Positions 4,730 through 5,752 of a stretch of DNA of 5,752 bases are shown piece after piece. Positions within the stretch are counted from its first letter, which is position 1. Each line of letters starts with the position of its first letter. Under the pieces are notes generated by a model, which was given only the letters and a program-made list of their open reading frames with translations, did no database searches and was not told the DNA's origin. A program made the position numbers and the translations under genes. The DNA is from Bacillota bacterium. GTDB taxonomy: Bacteria; Bacillota; Clostridia; Tissierellales; Sedimentibacteraceae. The DNA is taken from assembly GCA_029239575.1 (NCBI GenBank), contig JARBUP010000191.1, forward strand, positions 1-5,752, in the 5' to 3' direction.

Positions 4730-5752
4730 ATGTATAACTCAGAAGAAATAATAGAAATGCGAAAAGAATATTTAATGCCTTGTTTAGGATATTTTTATAA
4801 AGAACCACCTGTATTTGTCAAAGGAGAAATGCAGTATTTATATGACAATGAAGGGAAAAAATATCTCGATTTTTATGCTGGTGTATCAGTTATGAACTGT
4901 GGACATAGCAATCCTGAAATATTAAATAAAATAATAAAACAAATTGGTTCATTGCAACATCTAACAAATATTTACTTAACTGAGCCAATTGTCAAATTGG
5001 CTAAAAAATTAAGCGAAGTATTGCCAGGAGATTTAAATAATTCATTTTTTTGTATGTCCGGTTCTGAAGCAAATGAAGGAGCTATGCTTTTAGCAAGAAT
5101 ATATACAGGAAAGAAAAAGTTTATTGCTCTTGAAAATAGCTTGCATGGAAGAACAAATATGACTATGGCGGCTACTTCCATACCTATGTGGCGTGCGGAC
5201 CCTTATTTGTCAGAAGATTATTATTTTGTTTCACATTCACCAGAAAAAACTTTAACTGAAATAGAAGCAATATTAAAAAAGGATTCAGATATTGCAGCAT
5301 TTATGTTTGAACCAATTCAGGGTAATGGAGGAATTATTACACCACCTGAAAATTATTATAAGGAAATTAGTGTTTTACTTAAACAATATGGCGTTTTAAT
5401 GATTTGCGATGAAGTTCAAACAGGCTTTGCAAGAACTGGAAGAATGTTTGCTATTGAAAATTACCATGTTGTGCCAGACATTATGACTATGTCAAAAGCT
5501 TTTGGAAATGGCATACCAATGGCTGCATTTAGCACAACAAAAGAAATTGCATCGCACTTTACAACTCCATCAGCTTCAACTCTTGGTGGTAATCCTATTT
5601 CATGTGCTTCAGCATTAGGAGTATTGGATTATATAAAAGAACATGATTTATGTAATCGAGCTAAAAATCTTGGAAATATATTATTTGAAAAACTTAATGT
5701 TTTAAAAGAAAAATACTCATTTATAAAAGAAGTTCGTGGAAAAGGATTAATG
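4730..5752 (+). CDS. Class III PLP-dependent aminotransferase (AGXT2-like), N-terminal part
   Basis: The frame opens at the ATG behind AAGGAGGA and runs 341 codons to the window edge without a stop; family members have about 430-450 residues, so roughly the last 100 are missing. The class III fold is clear: YLDFYAGVSVMNCGH (45-59), SGSEAN (110-115) for the PLP phosphate, HGR (139-141), FEPIQGNGG (193-201), CDEVQTGFARTG (226-237) with Asp227 facing the pyridine nitrogen, the Schiff-base Lys256 in MSKAFGNG, and TLGGNP (284-289). The start (MPCLGYFYKEPP) and general pattern recall alanine-glyoxylate aminotransferase 2 and beta-alanine or 3-aminoisobutyrate transaminases, but ornithine-type or other omega-amino substrates cannot be excluded. 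The enzyme is cytosolic, with no signal peptide. A carbamoylase-type amidohydrolase ends 4.2 kb upstream, which would suit sequential release and transamination of a beta-amino acid; that link is an inference. Confidence 0.88.
   Translation, partial: MYNSEEIIEMRKEYLMPCLGYFYKEPPVFVKGEMQYLYDNEGKKYLDFYAGVSVMNCGHSNPEILNKIIKQIGSLQHLTNIYLTEPIVKLAKKLSEVLPGDLNNSFFCMSGSEANEGAMLLARIYTGKKKFIALENSLHGRTNMTMAATSIPMWRADPYLSEDYYFVSHSPEKTLTEIEAILKKDSDIAAFMFEPIQGNGGIITPPENYYKEISVLLKQYGVLMICDEVQTGFARTGRMFAIENYHVVPDIMTMSKAFGNGIPMAAFSTTKEIASHFTTPSASTLGGNPISCASALGVLDYIKEHDLCNRAKNLGNILFEKLNVLKEKYSFIKEVRGKGLM

Noticed and set aside
1..5752. CRISPR array, rRNA, insertion sequence or phage genes
   Set aside because: There are no regularly spaced direct repeats, no rRNA-like stretches and no transposase, integrase or phage protein motifs in any frame I read.

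Overview
The window is AT-rich DNA with strong AAGGAGG-type ribosome binding sites, TATAAT-like -10 boxes and hairpin-plus-T-run terminators. Protein types (Zn-dependent hydantoinase/carbamoylase, membrane EAL protein, two-module U32 protein, class III aminotransferase) and base composition suggest a low-GC anaerobic Firmicute of the Clostridia/Tissierellia type. This placement is an inference from composition and protein flavour; no rRNA or other marker gene is present.

Layout, all genes on the + strand. (1) 1-519: the 3' part of an M20-family amidohydrolase of the hydantoinase/carbamoylase group, closed by a strong terminator (578-630). (2) 631-950: a noncoding stretch with a good sigma-A-like promoter (680-708), a perfect 16-bp hairpin (727-763), a compact element that folds as a four-way junction (769-854), and an extended -10 promoter (909-917) just before the next gene. 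(3) 951-2612: a membrane-anchored protein with a degenerate GGDEF domain and an apparently intact EAL c-di-GMP phosphodiesterase domain, closed by its own terminator (2624-2653). (4) 2747-4639: a 630-residue U32-family protein with a Cys-rich Fe-S-type motif and a second, Cys-less U32-like half. (5) 4645-4693: a GGGGACGG/CCGTCCC palindrome of dispersed-repeat type. (6) 4730-5752: the 5' part of a class III PLP aminotransferase, cut by the window edge.

The first and last genes would fit a pathway in which a carbamoylated amino acid is hydrolysed and the freed amino acid (for example beta-alanine) is transaminated. The EAL and U32 genes between them have no obvious part in it, and the EAL gene is a self-contained transcription unit. 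The least explained part is the structured island at 727-854. It is either a palindromic mobile repeat or a structured RNA leader for the EAL gene, and the window alone cannot decide between them.
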